DNA of 64,000 nt from Anaerocolumna jejuensis DSM 15929 (GCF_900142215.1 NZ_FRAC01000022.1:62001-126000), one strand, 5' to 3'. Shown: positions 43,158-52,088, counted from the first letter of the stretch. Program-made: numbers and translations. Notes: generated by a model not told the origin, from the letters alone.

Positions 43158-43475
43158 ATGGCAAGTCAAGTAATGAGGATTACATTGAAGGCGTATGATC
43201 ATCAGTTAATCGATCAGTCAGCTGCGAAAATCATCGAGACTGTAAAAAAGACAGGATCAAAGGTGAGCGGACCTGTACCCCTACCTACTAAGAAGGAAGT
43301 AGTTACGATTCTTAGAGCGGTACACAAATATAAGGATTCCAGAGAGCAGTTTGAGCAGAGAACCCACAAGAGATTAATCGATATCATCACACCTACTCAA
43401 AAAACTGTGGATTCATTATCCAGATTAGAAATGCCTGCCGGTGTATACATCGACATCAAGATGAAGGCAAAATAA
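43158..43475 (+). CDS. rpsJ: 30S ribosomal protein S10
   Basis: A 105-residue head protein of the small subunit and NusE partner in antitermination. Family segments: VMRITLKAYDHQLIDQSA, VSGPVPLPTKKEVVTILR, HKYKDSREQFEQRTHKRLIDI. The frame is open further upstream to 43077, but that part lies in the leader. AGGAGG is 11 bases before the ATG at 43158 (MASQVMRI), which matches the family N-terminus. First gene of the S10-spc-alpha supercluster. Confidence 0.97.
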   Translation: MASQVMRITLKAYDHQLIDQSAAKIIETVKKTGSKVSGPVPLPTKKEVVTILRAVHKYKDSREQFEQRTHKRLIDIITPTQKTVDSLSRLEMPAGVYIDIKMKAK

Positions 43476-43559
43476 TCATCAAAAGCAAGTGAAGACAAAA
43501 TCCTTTAGGGTTTATATATAGGGTAAGGTTCATTAGAGAACCCGCACCAAGGTAGACCA

Positions 43560-43640
43560 TCTAGGATGATTGCACGTAGTGTGCAGTACTGAAAGTACCA
43601 TGGTACGAAGTGCTGCTGAGCACATGGTGTAATCCGCTGT
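43560..43640 (+). ncRNA. Structured spacer between rpsJ and rplC
   Basis: In the 188-bp gap, GGAT-GATTGCAC (near 43574) can pair with GTG-TAATCC (near 43632), enclosing GTAC-TGAAA-GTAC and GTGCT-GCTG-AGCAC hairpins: a multi-branched RNA just upstream of the rplC ribosome binding site. Possibly a second ribosomal-protein leader (for L3 or L4) or a processing site. Confidence 0.4.
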
Positions 43641-43663
43641 AGATTAAACAGGAGGTGCAAGTA

Positions 43664-44296
43664 ATGAAGAAAGCGATTTTAACGACAAAAGTCGGAATGA
43701 CTCAGATTTTCAATGAAAACGGAAGCTTGATTCCGGTAACTGTATTACAGGCAGGACCTTGCGTTGTAACACAGATTAAGACTGTTGAAAATGACGGATA
43801 TACCGCCGTTCAGGTAGGTTACGGAGATATCCGCGAAGTATTGGTTAATAAACCGAGAAAAGGACACTTTGCAAAAGCAGGTGTTGCAAACAAAAAACAT
43901 CTTAAAGAGTTCAAGTTTGAGAATGCTGCTGATTACGCAGTAGGACAAGAAATCAAAGCTGACATCTTTGCAGAAGGTGACAAAGTTGATGCTACTGCCA
44001 AATCAAAAGGTAAGGGATTCCAGGGTGCAATCAAGAGATACGGACAGTCCAGAGGACCTATGGCTCACGGTTCCAAATTCCACAGACATGCAGGTTCCAA
44101 CGGTGCTGCTACAACACCCGGACGTGTATTCAAGGGAAAACACATGCCTGGTCACATGGGTCATGTAAAGGTAACAGTTCAGAATCTGGAAGTTGTAAGA
44201 GTTGATGCAGAAAAGAACATTATTTTAGTTAAGGGTGCCGTTCCCGGACCTAAGAAATCTTTAGTAATGTTAAAGAATACCGTAAAGGCAAACTAG
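43664..44296 (+). CDS. rplC: 50S ribosomal protein L3
   Basis: A 210-residue early-assembly protein of the large subunit, reaching towards the peptidyl-transferase centre. Seen: MKKAILTTKVGMTQIFNENG and the conserved loop GTTPGRVFKG-like ATTPGRVFKGKHMPGHMG, plus SRGPMAHGSKFHRHAGS. AGGAGG lies 8 bases before the ATG at 43664; the frame is open 9 bases further but without reason to use it. Confidence 0.97.
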   Translation: MKKAILTTKVGMTQIFNENGSLIPVTVLQAGPCVVTQIKTVENDGYTAVQVGYGDIREVLVNKPRKGHFAKAGVANKKHLKEFKFENAADYAVGQEIKADIFAEGDKVDATAKSKGKGFQGAIKRYGQSRGPMAHGSKFHRHAGSNGAATTPGRVFKGKHMPGHMGHVKVTVQNLEVVRVDAEKNIILVKGAVPGPKKSLVMLKNTVKAN

Positions 44297-44323
44297 AAGC
44301 TTTGAGAAAGGAGGACGACACAG

Positions 44324-44944
44324 ATGGCAAACGTATCTGTTTATAATATGGAAGGCAAAGAAGTTGGTTCTATCGAACTTAACGATTCTGTCTTCGGAGT
44401 AGAAGTTAACGATCATTTGGTTCATATGGCAGTTGTTCAGCAGCTGGCAAATAAACGTCAGGGTACACAGAGCGCCAAGACCCGTGCAGAAGTAAGCGGC
44501 GGCGGAAGAAAACCCTGGAGACAGAAGGGAACCGGTCATGCAAGACAGGGTTCAACAAGATCTCCTCAGTGGAAAGGCGGCGGAGTTGTATTTGCTCCCA
44601 AGCCCAGAGATTATTCATTTAAGATGAACAAGAAAGAAAAGCAGCTTGCTCTTAAGTCTGCCTTGACTTCCAGAGTGGAAGAGAAGAAGATTTTCGTATT
44701 AGATGAATTAAAGTTAAGCGATGTGAAAACAAAGAATTTTGTAAAGATTCTTGATAATTTAAAGCTGAGCAAGGCACTTGTGGTTACTGGAGAAAAGGAT
44801 GAGAATGTAGTTCTTTCCGCAAGAAATATCCCCACTGTGCTTACAGCAATTCCTGGAACTATCAATGTATTCGATATCTTGAAATACGATACACTGGTGC
44901 TTACCAAGGATGCGGTGGCAAAAATCGAGGAGGTGTACGCATAA
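44324..44944 (+). CDS. rplD: 50S ribosomal protein L4
   Basis: A 206-residue protein whose loop lines the exit tunnel: KTRAEVSGGGRKPWRQKG, ARQGSTRSPQWKGGGVVF, then PRDYSFKMNKKEKQLALKSAL. AAAGGAGG is 10 bases before the ATG. Its stop shares an A with the rplW start (TAATG). In other bacteria L4 also represses the operon; whether it does so here is unknown. Confidence 0.97.
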   Translation: MANVSVYNMEGKEVGSIELNDSVFGVEVNDHLVHMAVVQQLANKRQGTQSAKTRAEVSGGGRKPWRQKGTGHARQGSTRSPQWKGGGVVFAPKPRDYSFKMNKKEKQLALKSALTSRVEEKKIFVLDELKLSDVKTKNFVKILDNLKLSKALVVTGEKDENVVLSARNIPTVLTAIPGTINVFDILKYDTLVLTKDAVAKIEEVYA

Positions 44945-45243
44945 TGGCTGATTTAAAATATTATGATGTAATTTTAAAACCAATCGTAACAGAAAAAAGC
45001 ATGAATTCTATGGCTGATAAGAAGTACACATTCTCTGTTCATCCCAATGCTACAAAGAATCAGATAAAAGAAGCTGTTGAAAAGATGTTTGCAGGAACTA
45101 AGGTTGTAAGTGTTAACACCATGAACCTTGACGGAAAGAACCGCAGACGTGGAAATACAGCAGGTAAGACTTCTAAAGTAAAGAAAGCAATTGTTCAGTT
45201 GACTGCTGAAAGTCCTGAAATTGAGATTTTCTCCGGATTATAA
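44944..45243 (+). CDS. rplW: 50S ribosomal protein L23
   Basis: A 99-residue protein at the tunnel exit, docking site for signal recognition particle and trigger factor. Segments YDVILKPIVTEKSM, KYTFSVHPNATKNQIKEAVEKMF and VNTMNLDGKNRRRGN are typical. Overlaps the rplD stop by one base. Confidence 0.96.
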   Translation: MADLKYYDVILKPIVTEKSMNSMADKKYTFSVHPNATKNQIKEAVEKMFAGTKVVSVNTMNLDGKNRRRGNTAGKTSKVKKAIVQLTAESPEIEIFSGL

Positions 45244-45372
45244 GAGAAAAACAAGAAATCCGGGCTGCTGATATGTTAGCGGGCTGTAAAGCCAGCGGCA
45301 GGACGGATAATAAATTATGGTGTTTATTCGCCGATAACAGAATAAAATAATTGCTCGAAAGGAGTGCAAAAG

Positions 45373-46215
45373 ATGGGAATCAAAAAGTTTAACCCATATA
45401 CACCTTCCAGAAGAAATATGACCTCATCCGATTTTTCAGAGATTACAGCAACCAAACCTGAAAAATCCTTAGTTGTTTCCTTAAACAAGAATGCAGGCCG
45501 TAACAATCAGGGAAAGATTACAGTAAGACACCAGGGCGGCGGCTCTAGAAAAAAATATAGATTAATAGATTTCAAGAGAAGAAAAGATGGAGTACCTGCA
45601 AAGGTCCTGACAATCGAATATGATCCCAACAGAACAGCAAACATCGCATTAATCTGCTATGCAGACGGCGAGAAGGCATATATCCTTGCTCCTAACGGAT
45701 TACAGGTAGGTGCTACACTGATGAACGGTGAAACTGCAGAAGTTAGAGTAGGTAACTGCTTACCTCTTCAGAATATCCCTGTTGGTACACAGATCCACAA
45801 CATCGAATTATATCCCGGAAAAGGCGGCCAGTTAGTACGTTCCGCTGGTAACTCAGCACAGTTAATGGCTAAGGAAGGAAAGTATGCAACACTTCGTCTT
45901 CCCTCCGGTGAAATGAGATTAGTTCCTATCATCTGCCGTGCTACCATTGGACAGGTGGGCAACATTGACCACGAATTAATAAACCTTGGTAAAGCTGGCC
46001 GTAAACGTCATATGGGTATCAGACCTACAGTCCGCGGTTCCGTTATGAACCCTAACGACCATCCTCACGGTGGTGGTGAAGGTAAGGCCGGTATTGGTCG
46101 TCCGGGTCCTGTAACGCCTTGGGGTAAACCTGCTCTTGGCTTAAAGACCAGAAAAACCAACAAAGCGTCTAACAAGATGATTGTAAGAAGAAGAGACGGT
46201 AAAACTGTTAAATAA
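45373..46215 (+). CDS. rplB: 50S ribosomal protein L2
   Basis: A 280-residue core protein near the peptidyl-transferase centre. Segments: MGIKKFNPYTPSRRNMT, HQGGGSRKKYRLIDFKR, GNCLPLQNIPVGTQIHNIE, NPNDHPHGGGEGKAGIGR with the conserved His. GGAG lies 8 bases before the ATG at 45373; an in-frame GTG at 45364 overlaps the Shine-Dalgarno. A 129-bp gap without a gene separates it from rplW. Confidence 0.97.
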   Translation: MGIKKFNPYTPSRRNMTSSDFSEITATKPEKSLVVSLNKNAGRNNQGKITVRHQGGGSRKKYRLIDFKRRKDGVPAKVLTIEYDPNRTANIALICYADGEKAYILAPNGLQVGATLMNGETAEVRVGNCLPLQNIPVGTQIHNIELYPGKGGQLVRSAGNSAQLMAKEGKYATLRLPSGEMRLVPIICRATIGQVGNIDHELINLGKAGRKRHMGIRPTVRGSVMNPNDHPHGGGEGKAGIGRPGPVTPWGKPALGLKTRKTNKASNKMIVRRRDGKTVK

Positions 46216-46232
46216 TTAAGGAGGTTAAACCT

Positions 46233-46511
46233 ATGGCTCGTTCATTAAAAAAAGGACCGTTCGCGGATGAGCATCTGCTTAGAAAAATTGATACTATGAA
46301 TAAAGCAGGTGATAAGTCTGTAATTAAGACATGGTCACGTCGTTCTACGATTTTCCCCCAGATGGTTGGACACACCATTGCTGTACATGACGGCAGAAGA
46401 CATGTGCCTGTATATGTTACAGAAGACATGGTTGGCCACAAGTTAGGTGAATTTGTTGCAACCAGAACCTACAGAGGACACGGAAAAGACGAAAAGAAGA
46501 CAAAGAGATAA
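46233..46511 (+). CDS. rpsS: 30S ribosomal protein S19
   Basis: A 92-residue small-subunit head protein. MARSLKKGPFADEHLLRKID and the conserved STIFPQMVGHTIAVHDGRRH with PVYVTEDMVGHKLGEF are present. AAGGAGG lies 8 to 9 bases upstream. 17 bp after rplB. Confidence 0.97.
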   Translation: MARSLKKGPFADEHLLRKIDTMNKAGDKSVIKTWSRRSTIFPQMVGHTIAVHDGRRHVPVYVTEDMVGHKLGEFVATRTYRGHGKDEKKTKR

Positions 46512-46542
46512 AGTAACTTGGAATTGAAAGGAGGTTTCATCC

Positions 46543-46929
46543 ATGGCGAAAGGACATAGATCCCAGATAAAGAGAGAAAGAAATGAGAATAAGGATACAA
46601 GACCCAGCGCAAAGGTTTCCTATGCTAGAGTATCCGTACAGAAAGCTTGTTTCGTTTTAGACGCCATTCGAGGTAAAGATGTTGAAACAGCTCTTGGTAT
46701 TTTGGCTTATAATCCCAGATATGCTTCAACTGTAATAGAGAAAGTGTTAAAGTCAGCAATTGCAAATGCTGATAACAACAACCACATGGACGTGAGCAAG
46801 TTATATATTCAGGAGTGCTACGCAAACCAGGCTCCTACAATGAAAAGAATCAGACCTAGGGCACAGGGAAGGGCTTATCACATCTTTAAGAGAACAAGTC
46901 ATGTCACTGTTGTACTAAATGAAAGATAA
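46543..46929 (+). CDS. rplV: 50S ribosomal protein L22
   Basis: A 128-residue tunnel-lining protein. AKVSYARVSVQKACFVLDAI, ALGILAYNPRYASTVIEKVLKS and the C-terminal hairpin PTMKRIRPRAQGRAYHI are typical; changes in this hairpin confer macrolide resistance in known bacteria. AAAGGAGG is 9 bases before the ATG. Confidence 0.97.
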   Translation: MAKGHRSQIKRERNENKDTRPSAKVSYARVSVQKACFVLDAIRGKDVETALGILAYNPRYASTVIEKVLKSAIANADNNNHMDVSKLYIQECYANQAPTMKRIRPRAQGRAYHIFKRTSHVTVVLNER

Positions 46930-46940
46930 GGAGGTCAATA

Positions 46941-47597
46941 ATGGGACAGAAAGTTAATCCTCATGGTTTAAGAGTCGGAGTTATCAAAGACTGGGATTCA
47001 AGATGGTATGCAGAAGCTGATTTTGCAGACAACTTAGTAGAAGACTACAATATCAGAACATACCTGAAAAAGAAATTATATAGTGCAGGTATTGCAAAAA
47101 TCGAAATTGAACGTGCTTCTGACCGCTTAAAGGTTATCATCTTTACTGCAAAACCCGGTGTGGTTATCGGTAAGGGCGGACAGGAAATTGAGAAATTAAA
47201 GATTGAAATCCAGAAGTTTACTACAAAGAAATTAATGGTAGACATCAAGGAAATCAAGAGACCGGACTTAAATGCCCAGTTAGTAGCAGAAAATATTGCC
47301 GCTCAGCTTGAGAACCGTATATCTTTCAGAAGAGCTATGAAATCCACTATGTCAAGAACCATGAAATCAGGAGCAAAGGGTATCAAAGCTGCTGTTGCAG
47401 GACGTCTTGGCGGTGCTGATATGGCCCGTACAGAATTCTACAATGAAGGAACTATTCCGTTACAGACATTACGTGCGGATATTGACTATGGATTTGCAGA
47501 AGCAGACACCACCTTTGGTAAATTAGGCGTTAAAGTTTGGATTTATCAAGGTGAAGTACTTCCCACAAAGGCAAAAAAGGAAGGGAGCGATAAATAA
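46941..47597 (+). CDS. rpsC: 30S ribosomal protein S3
   Basis: A 218-residue small-subunit protein at the mRNA entry site. MGQKVNPHGLRVGVIKDWDS opens it, the KH domain shows KPGVVIGKGGQEIEKLK, and the C-terminal domain has MKSGAKGIKAAVAGRLGGA. The last base of its TAA is the first A of rplP. Confidence 0.97.
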   Translation: MGQKVNPHGLRVGVIKDWDSRWYAEADFADNLVEDYNIRTYLKKKLYSAGIAKIEIERASDRLKVIIFTAKPGVVIGKGGQEIEKLKIEIQKFTTKKLMVDIKEIKRPDLNAQLVAENIAAQLENRISFRRAMKSTMSRTMKSGAKGIKAAVAGRLGGADMARTEFYNEGTIPLQTLRADIDYGFAEADTTFGKLGVKVWIYQGEVLPTKAKKEGSDK

Positions 47598-48034
47598 TGT
47601 TAATGCCAAAAAGAGTAAAGCGCCGTAAACAGTTCCGTGGCTCCATGGCAGGAAAGGCAACCAGAGGTAATACTATCTCTAACGGCGAATTTGGTCTGGT
47701 ATCATTAGAACCAGCTTGGATTAAATCAAACCAAATCGAAGCAGCCCGTGTTGCGATGACTCGTTACATGAAGCGTGGCGGTAAAGTTTGGATTAAAATA
47801 TTCCCCGATAAGCCAGTAACAACCAAACCGGCTGAAACTCGAATGGGTTCCGGTAAAGGTTCCTTAGAGTACTGGGTAGCTGTTGTAAAACCGGGACGCG
47901 TTATGTTTGAAATTGCTGGTGTTCCGGAAGAAACTGCAAGAGAAGCCTTAAGACTTGCTATGCATAAGCTTCCTGTTAAGTGCAAAATTGTTTCTCGCGC
48001 AGATTTAGAAGGAGGTGCGGGCAGTGAAAACTAG
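47597..48034 (+). CDS. rplP: 50S ribosomal protein L16
   Basis: A 145-residue protein that helps position tRNA in the A site. MLMPKRVKRRKQFRGSMAGK is the canonical start; PVTTKPAETRMGSGKGSLEYWVAVVKPGRVMFE follows in pieces typical of L16. Translationally coupled to rpsC (TAATG) and overlaps rpmC by 11 bases. Confidence 0.97.
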   Translation: MLMPKRVKRRKQFRGSMAGKATRGNTISNGEFGLVSLEPAWIKSNQIEAARVAMTRYMKRGGKVWIKIFPDKPVTTKPAETRMGSGKGSLEYWVAVVKPGRVMFEIAGVPEETAREALRLAMHKLPVKCKIVSRADLEGGAGSEN

Positions 48035-48233
48035 TAAATATTTAGAAGATTTAAATATAAAAACACTTAGTGAACTGAACGATGAATTAGTAGCTGCTAA
48101 AAAGGAACTTTTCAATTTGAGGTTCCAGAACGCAACAAATCAGCTGGATAACACAAGCCGTATCAAAGATGTCAGAAAGAACATTGCCAGAATCCAGACA
48201 GTTATTTCTGAAAAAGCAAAGGCTTCTAACTAA
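48024..48233 (+). CDS. rpmC: 50S ribosomal protein L29
   Basis: A 69-residue two-helix protein at the tunnel exit: LSELNDELVAAKKELFNLRF and TSRIKDVRKNIARIQTVI. GTG start at 48024, 7 bases after AAGGAGG; a GTG at 48015 lies inside the Shine-Dalgarno. The start is within the 3' end of rplP. Confidence 0.95.
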   Translation: MKTSKYLEDLNIKTLSELNDELVAAKKELFNLRFQNATNQLDNTSRIKDVRKNIARIQTVISEKAKASN

Positions 48234-48286
48234 TTGAAAATAATATATATCAATGCTCCCAGAGGTATTGGGAAAGGAGAATCGTT

Positions 48287-48541
48287 GTGGATAGAAATCT
48301 GAGAAAAGTTCGTACCGGTAAGGTAGTAAGCGATAAAATGGAAAAAACAATTACTGTAGCAGTTATTGACCATGTAAAGCATCCTTTATATAATAAAATC
48401 GTAAAGAGAACTTATAAATTGAAGGCTCACGATGAAAACAATGAATGCGGTATCGGTGATAGAGTAAAAGTTATGGAAACAAGGCCTTTATCCAAGGATA
48501 AGAGATGGAGACTTGTTGAGATTATCGAGAAAGCGAAATAA
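48287..48541 (+). CDS. rpsQ: 30S ribosomal protein S17
   Basis: An 84-residue OB-fold 16S-binding protein: VRTGKVVSDKMEKTITVAVI, HPLYNKIVKRTYKLKAHDE, VKVMETRPLSKDKRWRLVEII. GTG start 7 bases after AAAGGAG. Confidence 0.96.
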   Translation: MDRNLRKVRTGKVVSDKMEKTITVAVIDHVKHPLYNKIVKRTYKLKAHDENNECGIGDRVKVMETRPLSKDKRWRLVEIIEKAK

Positions 48542-48565
48542 TGAGATTCTGAAAGGAGTAAGGTC

Positions 48566-48934
48566 ATGATACAACAGGAATCAAGACTTAGAGTTGCTGA
48601 TAATACCGGTGCAAAAGAATTACTCTGCATCAGGGTACTTGGCGGATCAACGAGAAGATACGCTAATATCGGCGATGTTATTGTTGCCAGCGTTAAAGAT
48701 GCAACACCAGGCGGTGTTGTAAAAAAAGGTGACGTTGTAAAAGCTGTTGTTGTTCGTACGGTAAAAGGCGCACGTCGTAAGGACGGCTCCTATATCAAAT
48801 TCGATGAGAATGCAGCTGTTATTATAAAAGAAGACAAAAATCCCAAAGGAACACGTATCTTCGGACCTGTTGCCAGGGAATTAAGAGAGAAACAGTTCAT
48901 GAAGATTGTTTCTTTAGCACCAGAAGTACTATAA
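48566..48934 (+). CDS. rplN: 50S ribosomal protein L14
   Basis: A 122-residue subunit-interface protein: MIQQESRLRVADNTGAKELL, CIRVLGGSTRRYANIGDVIV, DENAAVIIKEDKNPKGTRIF and VARELREKQFMKIVSLAPEVL are textbook. AAAGGAG about 8 bases upstream. Confidence 0.97.
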   Translation: MIQQESRLRVADNTGAKELLCIRVLGGSTRRYANIGDVIVASVKDATPGGVVKKGDVVKAVVVRTVKGARRKDGSYIKFDENAAVIIKEDKNPKGTRIFGPVARELREKQFMKIVSLAPEVL

Positions 48935-48948
48935 GGAGGTGGAAACCT

Positions 48949-49266
48949 GTGTCAATGTTAAAAATTAAAAAGGGTGATAACGTGAAAGTTATCGCTGGTA
49001 AAGATAAAGGCAAAGAAGGCAAAGTAATCGCTGCTGTAGACGGTAAAGTATTGGTTGAAGGCGTTAACCTGGTTACAAAACATGCAAAGGCCAGCCAGTC
49101 CAATCCTAAGGGCGGCATCATGCATCAGGAAGCACCTATCGATGCATCCAATGTTATGTATGTTTACAAGGGAAAGACTACAAGAATCGGTTTCACTAAC
49201 GTAGAAGGTAAAAAAGGTTCCAAAAAAGTACGTATCGCTAAATCAACCGGCGACGTAATTGACTAA
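48949..49266 (+). CDS. rplX: 50S ribosomal protein L24
   Basis: A 105-residue KOW-domain assembly initiator: IKKGDNVKVIAGKDKGKEGK, KGGIMHQEAPIDASNVMYV. GTG at 48949 is 9 bases after AAGGAGG and is preferred to the ATG at 48955, which would be 15 bases away. Confidence 0.95.
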   Translation: MSMLKIKKGDNVKVIAGKDKGKEGKVIAAVDGKVLVEGVNLVTKHAKASQSNPKGGIMHQEAPIDASNVMYVYKGKTTRIGFTNVEGKKGSKKVRIAKSTGDVID

Positions 49267-49290
49267 TTCTAAGAGAGGAGGTCCCATAAG

Positions 49291-49830
49291 TTGACTAGAT
49301 TAAAAGAACTTTATTTGAATGAAATTGTAGCCGGTATGGAAAAGAAATTTGGTTACAAGAACACATTGGAAGTACCCAAATTGAATAAGATCGTTATTAA
49401 TATGGGTGTTGGTGAAGCAAAGGAAAACTCCAAGCTTTTAGATGCAGCCATTAAAGATATGGAAACCATAGCTGGACAGAAAGCTGTTGTTACCAAAGCT
49501 AAGAAATCCGTAGCTAACTTTAAAATCAGGGAAGGCATGCCCATCGGATGCAAAGTTACCTTAAGAGGAGAGAAGATGTATGAGTTCGCTGACCGTCTGA
49601 TTAACCTTGCACTCCCTCGAGTACGTGACTTTAGAGGCGTAAGCACAAATGCATTTGACGGAAGAGGAAACTATGCTCTTGGAATTAAGGAACAGGTTAT
49701 TTTCCCCGAAATCGAATATGATAAAATTGACAAAGTCAGAGGTATGGACGTAATTTTCGTTACAACTGCCAAGACTGATGAAGAAGCTCGTGAATTATTG
49801 ACATTATTCGGTATGCCATTCAAAAAATAG
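49291..49830 (+). CDS. rplE: 50S ribosomal protein L5
   Basis: A 179-residue 5S rRNA-binding protein of the central protuberance: LNKIVINMGVGEAKENSKLL, AGQKAVVTKAKKSVANFKIR, LPRVRDFRGVSTNAFDGRGN, GMDVIFVTTAKTDEEARELL. TTG start at 49291, preceded by GAGGAGG. Confidence 0.96.
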   Translation: MTRLKELYLNEIVAGMEKKFGYKNTLEVPKLNKIVINMGVGEAKENSKLLDAAIKDMETIAGQKAVVTKAKKSVANFKIREGMPIGCKVTLRGEKMYEFADRLINLALPRVRDFRGVSTNAFDGRGNYALGIKEQVIFPEIEYDKIDKVRGMDVIFVTTAKTDEEARELLTLFGMPFKK

Positions 49831-49845
49831 TTAGGAGGGAATTTC

Positions 49846-50031
49846 ATGGCTAAAACGTCTATGAAAATAAAGCAGCAACGTCCCCAGAAGTTTTCCACCA
49901 GGGAGTATAACCGCTGCAGAATCTGTGGCCGTCCACATGGTTATTTAAGAAAATACGGAATTTGCAGAATCTGCTTCCGTGAATTAGCATATAAAGGACA
50001 AATACCAGGCGTTAAGAAAGCTAGCTGGTAA
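49846..50031 (+). CDS. rpsZ: 30S ribosomal protein S14, zinc-binding type Z
   Basis: A 61-residue short S14 with two CxxC pairs (CRICGRPHGYLRKYGICRIC), the zinc-containing form. AGGAGG is 9 bases before the ATG. Genes for zinc-free paralogues, when present in a genome, are usually induced by zinc starvation; none is in this window. Confidence 0.96.
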   Translation: MAKTSMKIKQQRPQKFSTREYNRCRICGRPHGYLRKYGICRICFRELAYKGQIPGVKKASW

Positions 50032-50054
50032 TTAAAAGGAAGGAGGCAAACGAC

Positions 50055-50456
50055 ATGACAATGAGCGATCCTATTGCAGATATGCTTACTAGAATCCGCA
50101 ATGCCAACACTGCAAAACATGATACAGTAGATATACCGGCTTCAAAAATGAAAATAGCTATTGCTGATATCCTTTTAAAAGAAGGTTACATCAGAAAGTA
50201 TGACATTGAAGAAGTAGACGGTTTTAAGAATATCCATATTACATTAAAATATGGTAAAGATAAAAATGTTAAGATCATTACCGGTCTTAAGAGAATTTCC
50301 AAACCCGGACTCCGCGTTTATGCCAACCAGGAAGAGCTTCCTAAGGTTCTTGGAGGACTTGGTGTAGCCATCATTTCCACAAACAAGGGTGTTGTAACAG
50401 ACAAGGAAGCAAGAAAGTTAAATGTAGGCGGAGAAGTTCTTGCCTTCATTTGGTAG
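50055..50456 (+). CDS. rpsH: 30S ribosomal protein S8
   Basis: A 133-residue 16S-binding protein: MSDPIADMLTRIRNANTAKH, LKEGYIRKYDIEE, STNKGVVTDKEARKLNVGGE. The ATG at 50055 is 8 bases after GGAGG; the second ATG 6 bases later is the alternative. A 177-bp gap before rplF contains small hairpins (ATCTTATAAGAT, ATCTG-GTAAT-CAGAT). Confidence 0.95.
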   Translation: MTMSDPIADMLTRIRNANTAKHDTVDIPASKMKIAIADILLKEGYIRKYDIEEVDGFKNIHITLKYGKDKNVKIITGLKRISKPGLRVYANQEELPKVLGGLGVAIISTNKGVVTDKEARKLNVGGEVLAFIW

Positions 50457-50633
50457 GATGAAGCCATCTTATAAGATGAAGTAATCTGGTAATCAGATAA
50501 AAACTACCCCCTTTAACCGTTTTGGAAACAAGGCGGAAAGCTGCAAAAACTAATATAACACGTACTTTATACCGCTGTTATCCTGTAATAGAATTCGGCG
50601 GAAAAAGTATATAAAATCATAGGAGGTGCGGGC

Positions 50634-51176
50634 ATGTCACGTATAGGAAGAATGCCTATCGCTATACCGGCTGGTGTAACTGTTGATATAGCAGAAAATA
50701 ATAAAGTGACTGTAAAAGGTCCTAAGGGAACATTGGAAAGAGTGTTACCTTCCGAAATAGATATAAAGATTGAAGGCACAGAAATCGTTGTTACAAGACC
50801 CAATGACTTAAAGAAAATGAAGTCTTTACACGGTCTTACAAGAACGTTAGTTGCCAACATGGTAACTGGTGTAACTGCCGGATACGAGAAAGTACTTGAA
50901 ATCAACGGTGTTGGTTACAGGGCTGCAAAATCCGGAAAGGAATTAACCTTAACCTTAGGATATTCACATCCTGTAGTTATGGTGGATCCGGAAGGCCTTG
51001 AGGCTGTATTAGAAGGACAGAACAAAATTACAGTTAAAGGTATCGATAAAGAAAAAGTCGGACAATACGCTGCTGAAATCAGAGATAAGAGAAGACCTGA
51101 ACCTTACAAGGGCAAAGGTATTAAATATGCTGATGAAGTTATCAGACGTAAAGTTGGTAAGACTGGTAAGAAATAA
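50634..51176 (+). CDS. rplF: 50S ribosomal protein L6
   Basis: A 180-residue factor-binding-site protein: MSRIGRMPIAIPAGVTVDIA, VTVKGPKGTLERVLPSEI, GLTRTLVANMVTGVTAGYEK, INGVGYRAAKSGKELTLTLG, RDKRRPEPYKGKGIKY. AGGAGG 8 bases upstream. Confidence 0.97.
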   Translation: MSRIGRMPIAIPAGVTVDIAENNKVTVKGPKGTLERVLPSEIDIKIEGTEIVVTRPNDLKKMKSLHGLTRTLVANMVTGVTAGYEKVLEINGVGYRAAKSGKELTLTLGYSHPVVMVDPEGLEAVLEGQNKITVKGIDKEKVGQYAAEIRDKRRPEPYKGKGIKYADEVIRRKVGKTGKK

Positions 51177-51193
51177 TTGGAGGTGAAATAAAA

Positions 51194-51562
51194 ATGGTTA
51201 GTAAAGAAGCAAGATCCAAAGTTCGTGTAAATAAACATAGAAAATTACGTAATCGTTTTTCCGGAACTCCTGAAAGACCGCGTCTTGCTGTGTTTAGAAG
51301 TAATACCCATATGTATGCTCAGATTATTGACGATACTGTAGGTAATACTTTAGTATCAGCTTCCACCCTGCAAAAGGACGTAAAAGCTGAGCTTGAAAAG
51401 ACAAATGACGTAGCTGCAGCAGCATATTTAGGAACTGTTATTGCAAAGAAGGCAATTGAAAAAGGTATTAATACTGTTGTCTTTGACAGAGGCGGTTTCA
51501 TATATCAGGGTAAAGTTAAAGCATTAGCAGAAGCAGCTAGAGAAGCTGGTCTGGAATTCTAA
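51194..51562 (+). CDS. rplR: 50S ribosomal protein L18
   Basis: A 122-residue 5S rRNA-binding protein: RVNKHRKLRNRFSGTPERPR, LAVFRSNTHMYAQIIDD, VVFDRGGFIYQGKVKALAEA. TTGGAGG about 10 bases upstream, 17 bp after rplF. Confidence 0.97.
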   Translation: MVSKEARSKVRVNKHRKLRNRFSGTPERPRLAVFRSNTHMYAQIIDDTVGNTLVSASTLQKDVKAELEKTNDVAAAAYLGTVIAKKAIEKGINTVVFDRGGFIYQGKVKALAEAAREAGLEF

Positions 51563-51578
51563 GCGAGGAGGGAAACAC

Positions 51579-52088
51579 ATGAAACGTATAATCGTTGATA
51601 CTGATCAACTGGAGTTAGAAGAAAAAGTAGTATCCATTAAACGTGTTACGAAAGTAGTAAAAGGTGGACGTAACTTCCGCTTTACAGCTTTAGTAGTAGT
51701 TGGTGACAAGAACGGCCATGTGGGAGCAGGTCTTGGAAAAGCAACAGAAATTCCGGAAGCTATCCGCAAGGGAATCGAAGATGCCAAGAAGAAGTTAATA
51801 TCATTTCCTATTGATGAAAACGGAAGTGTTCCTCATGATTATACAGGAAAATTTGGGGGTGCAACAGTACTCTTAAAGCGTTCACCAGAAGGTACCGGAA
51901 TTATTGCCGGTGGTCCTGCACGTAACGTTCTTGAGCTTGCCGGATTTAAGAACATTCGTACAAAATCACTTGGTTCCAATAACAAGCAGAACGTGGTTTT
52001 GGCAACAATCGAAGGATTAAGTCACTTAAGAACTCCTGAGGAAGTGGCAAAACTTCGCGGAATCACTGTAGAAGAGTTGTTAGGCTAG
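51579..52088 (+). CDS. rpsE: 30S ribosomal protein S5
   Basis: A 169-residue decoding-region protein: EEKVVSIKRVTKVVKGGRNF, VGDKNGHVGAGLGKATEIPE, LLKRSPEGTGIIAGGPARNV, SLGSNNKQNVVLATIEGL. GAGGAGG upstream. Confidence 0.97.
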   Translation: MKRIIVDTDQLELEEKVVSIKRVTKVVKGGRNFRFTALVVVGDKNGHVGAGLGKATEIPEAIRKGIEDAKKKLISFPIDENGSVPHDYTGKFGGATVLLKRSPEGTGIIAGGPARNVLELAGFKNIRTKSLGSNNKQNVVLATIEGLSHLRTPEEVAKLRGITVEELLG

